Shown piece by piece: positions 40,174-41,822 of a DNA stretch of 41,822 nt; positions within the stretch are counted from its first letter, which is position 1, and every line of letters begins with the position of its first letter. This DNA comes from Chitinophagaceae bacterium (GTDB lineage Bacteria; Bacteroidota; Bacteroidia; Chitinophagales; Chitinophagaceae). A program made the translations under genes and the position numbers. Under the pieces are notes generated by a model. The model was not told the origin of the DNA. It saw only the letters and a program-made list of their open reading frames with translations, and made no database searches. Where the stretch lies: the NCBI GenBank assembly GCA_947380435.1, contig CANCRC010000002.1:1-41822 (forward strand). Reading direction: 5' to 3'.

Positions 40174-41822
40174 ATGGCAAATACCCTAAAAAGTAAGAAA
40201 CAATCAAAGATTAGTGAGGAGAATTTAAATCCTGATAAAGAAGCAGATGTATCGGTGACGGAGGTGGTCAAAGACGAAAGAACTTCCAAAATTATGGGCT
40301 CGGTAAGTTTACTCATTACCTTATTTCTTTTTGTGGCATTCACTTCTTATTTATTTACTTGGCAGGACGACCAGGACATGGTTCAATTATGGCGTACCCA
40401 TTTATTTTCCACCAACGATTTAAAAGCAAATAATTTAATGGGCTATGTAGGTGCTTTTGTCGCCTATCAAATTATGTTCAATGGTTTTGGCTTAGCCGCT
40501 TATTTATTTTGTTCTTTCTTTTTTGTAGTAGGAGTGAATTTATTTTTCACCAAGCCTATTTTTAGTGTATGGCGCAATAGTAGATATGTTATTTTAGGTT
40601 TACTTGTAATAAGTACTTGTTTAGCCTTTGTCACTGCAGGTGCTAATTTTTCTTGGGGTGGGGCGCTGGGTGAATATAGTAGTAGTTGGTTAATTAAATG
40701 GGTAGGTAATTTTGGAACAGGTGCTTTATTATTAGTGGCGGGCTTTAGTTATTTTATTTGGAGGTTTAACCCCCATTTCAATGTACCAAGTTTTAATTTT
40801 TTAATGCCGAAGAAAAAAGAACCTAGCTACGAAGGGGATGATATAGTAGATACAGATGAAACAGCCGTTAAACAAGAATGGGATTTAAATGCAGCAGAAA
40901 CGCCGAATGTAGGGGGCAATAAATTAAATACCAATTCCGATTCTTTTGATGAACTAAGTTTAGAAAGTGAAAAAATAGAAGAGCCGCAAGAATTAGCAGC
41001 AGCATTAGCCCCTACACTTATTGATACAGAAGAACCGGCAGTAGTAAATGATGTAATGGAGGAAGCTACCCCTGCGCCTGAAAAAATAAATATCGAAGAT
41101 TTTAATGGTGAATTATTAGAGGACCTTGATTTAGAAATAAAGCCAGTAGCTAAAGAAGTAATTGTACCCGTTGGTGCTATAGGTACAGCCTATGATGCCA
41201 CTTTGGATTTAAAAAATTACAAGTATCCTTCCATTAATTTATTAGAGACACATGGCTCTGAAAAAATTGTACAAGACCCTGAAGAATTAGAGACGCATAA
41301 AAATCAAATTATTGCGACACTCAAAAATTATGATATTGCTATACAAAGAATTGCTGCCACAGTAGGCCCTACGGTAACCTTGTATGAGATTGTGCCTGCG
41401 CCGGGTGTGCGTATTAGTAGAATTAAAAATTTAGAAGATGATATAGCATTAAGTTTAGCTGCATTGGGTATTCGTATAATTGCACCTATTCCTGGGAAAG
41501 GAACTATTGGTATTGAAGTGCCGAATATTAGAAAGTCGGTAGTGAGTATGAAAACATTACTTGCTAGTGAGAAATTTCAAAATAGTAAATTCTCTTTACC
41601 TATTGCTATTGGTAAAAAAATTGATAATGAAAATTTCATTGTAGACTTAGCCAGCATGCCTCACTTATTAATGGCAGGGGCTACAGGGCAAGGAAAGTCG
41701 GTGGGATTAAATGCTATACTTGTTTCTTTATTATATAAGAAGCATCCTTCTCAATTAAAATTTGTTTTAGTAGATCCTAAGAAAGTGGAATTAAGTTTAT
41801 ACCGTGTGATTGAAAAACATTT
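40174..41822 (+). CDS. ftsK: DNA translocase FtsK (3' end outside window)
   Basis: The gene runs off the end of the window; 549 full codons are visible. FtsK couples septum formation to chromosome segregation. A polar N-terminal segment (about 1-38) leads to four or five transmembrane helices (about 40-205), then an acidic, low-complexity linker (about 215-340), then the start of the motor: an alpha/beta domain with GPTVTLYEIVPAPGVRISRI and IPGKGTIGIEVPN, the Walker A motif GATGQGKSVGLN and the Walker B string KFVLVDPKKVEL. The linker is short compared with E. coli. The remaining motor and the gamma DNA-reading domain lie beyond the window. Confidence 0.95.
   Translation, partial: MANTLKSKKQSKISEENLNPDKEADVSVTEVVKDERTSKIMGSVSLLITLFLFVAFTSYLFTWQDDQDMVQLWRTHLFSTNDLKANNLMGYVGAFVAYQIMFNGFGLAAYLFCSFFFVVGVNLFFTKPIFSVWRNSRYVILGLLVISTCLAFVTAGANFSWGGALGEYSSSWLIKWVGNFGTGALLLVAGFSYFIWRFNPHFNVPSFNFLMPKKKEPSYEGDDIVDTDETAVKQEWDLNAAETPNVGGNKLNTNSDSFDELSLESEKIEEPQELAAALAPTLIDTEEPAVVNDVMEEATPAPEKINIEDFNGELLEDLDLEIKPVAKEVIVPVGAIGTAYDATLDLKNYKYPSINLLETHGSEKIVQDPEELETHKNQIIATLKNYDIAIQRIAATVGPTVTLYEIVPAPGVRISRIKNLEDDIALSLAALGIRIIAPIPGKGTIGIEVPNIRKSVVSMKTLLASEKFQNSKFSLPIAIGKKIDNENFIVDLASMPHLLMAGATGQGKSVGLNAILVSLLYKKHPSQLKFVLVDPKKVELSLYRVIEKH

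Noticed and set aside
40080-40343. Minus-strand 87-aa reading frame at the start of ftsK
   Set aside because: It is antisense to the clear FtsK N-terminus and has no recognisable features.

Overview
The window is a chromosomal core segment from a low-GC member of the Bacteroidota, probably Chitinophagales or a near relative. Four kinds of evidence support this. Several genes are preceded by the Bacteroidota -7 element TAnnTTTG. The tmRNA tag ends in an AMAA-type sequence. The block infA-rpmJ-rpsM-rpsK-rpsD-rpoA-rplQ is followed by carA. Family content is also typical: TamB, DUF1080, PIG-L, and a GH3-like acyl-adenylating enzyme. I see no phage, transposon, CRISPR array, tRNA or rRNA.

Layout. 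1-1472: the 3' part of a TolB-like beta-propeller protein and a small heme-b-like membrane protein. 1587-5405: a translation/transcription operon with its own promoter and a strong terminator; stem-loops sit in the four larger spacers. 5510-8687: carA, aroQ and a GT39-type glycosyltransferase. 8726-8770: a pentanucleotide tandem repeat between convergent genes. 8787-15213 (minus): ggt followed by a very large tamB. 15381-20391: a secreted M14 carboxypeptidase-like protein, a PIG-L deacetylase and a 46-aa membrane peptide. 20432-23133: a divergent APC permease and a cytoplasmic GH13 enzyme. 23181-25817 (minus): rplU, rpmA, a 45-residue protein made only of Met, Ala, Lys and Pro, then polX. 25999-30062: a GH3-family enzyme, dxr and rseP. 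30123-30493: tmRNA. 30559-35823: a secreted aminopeptidase P, a DUF1080 protein, a nitroreductase, a serine hydrolase, a 50-aa membrane peptide and a lipoprotein. 35894-41822: pyrF, a dicarboxylate/glutamate symporter, a glutaryl-CoA-dehydrogenase-like gene, aroK, DUF423 and the 5' part of ftsK.

Function. Most genes are housekeeping: translation, pyrimidine and carbamoyl-phosphate supply (carA, pyrF), the shikimate pathway (aroQ, aroK), MEP isoprenoids (dxr), envelope biogenesis and proteolysis (tamB, rseP), trans-translation (ssrA) and division (ftsK). A second theme is exported peptide and glycoconjugate breakdown (ggt, M14, PIG-L, aminopeptidase P, DUF1080, serine hydrolase). The most unusual points are a PolX whose polymerase catalytic residues look lost while its PHP nuclease is intact, the four-letter Lys/Ala/Pro protein, the adjacent M14 and PIG-L enzymes that seem to share an extra C-terminal domain, and the hairpins in the ribosomal operon. 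I found no convincing wholly new multi-gene system.
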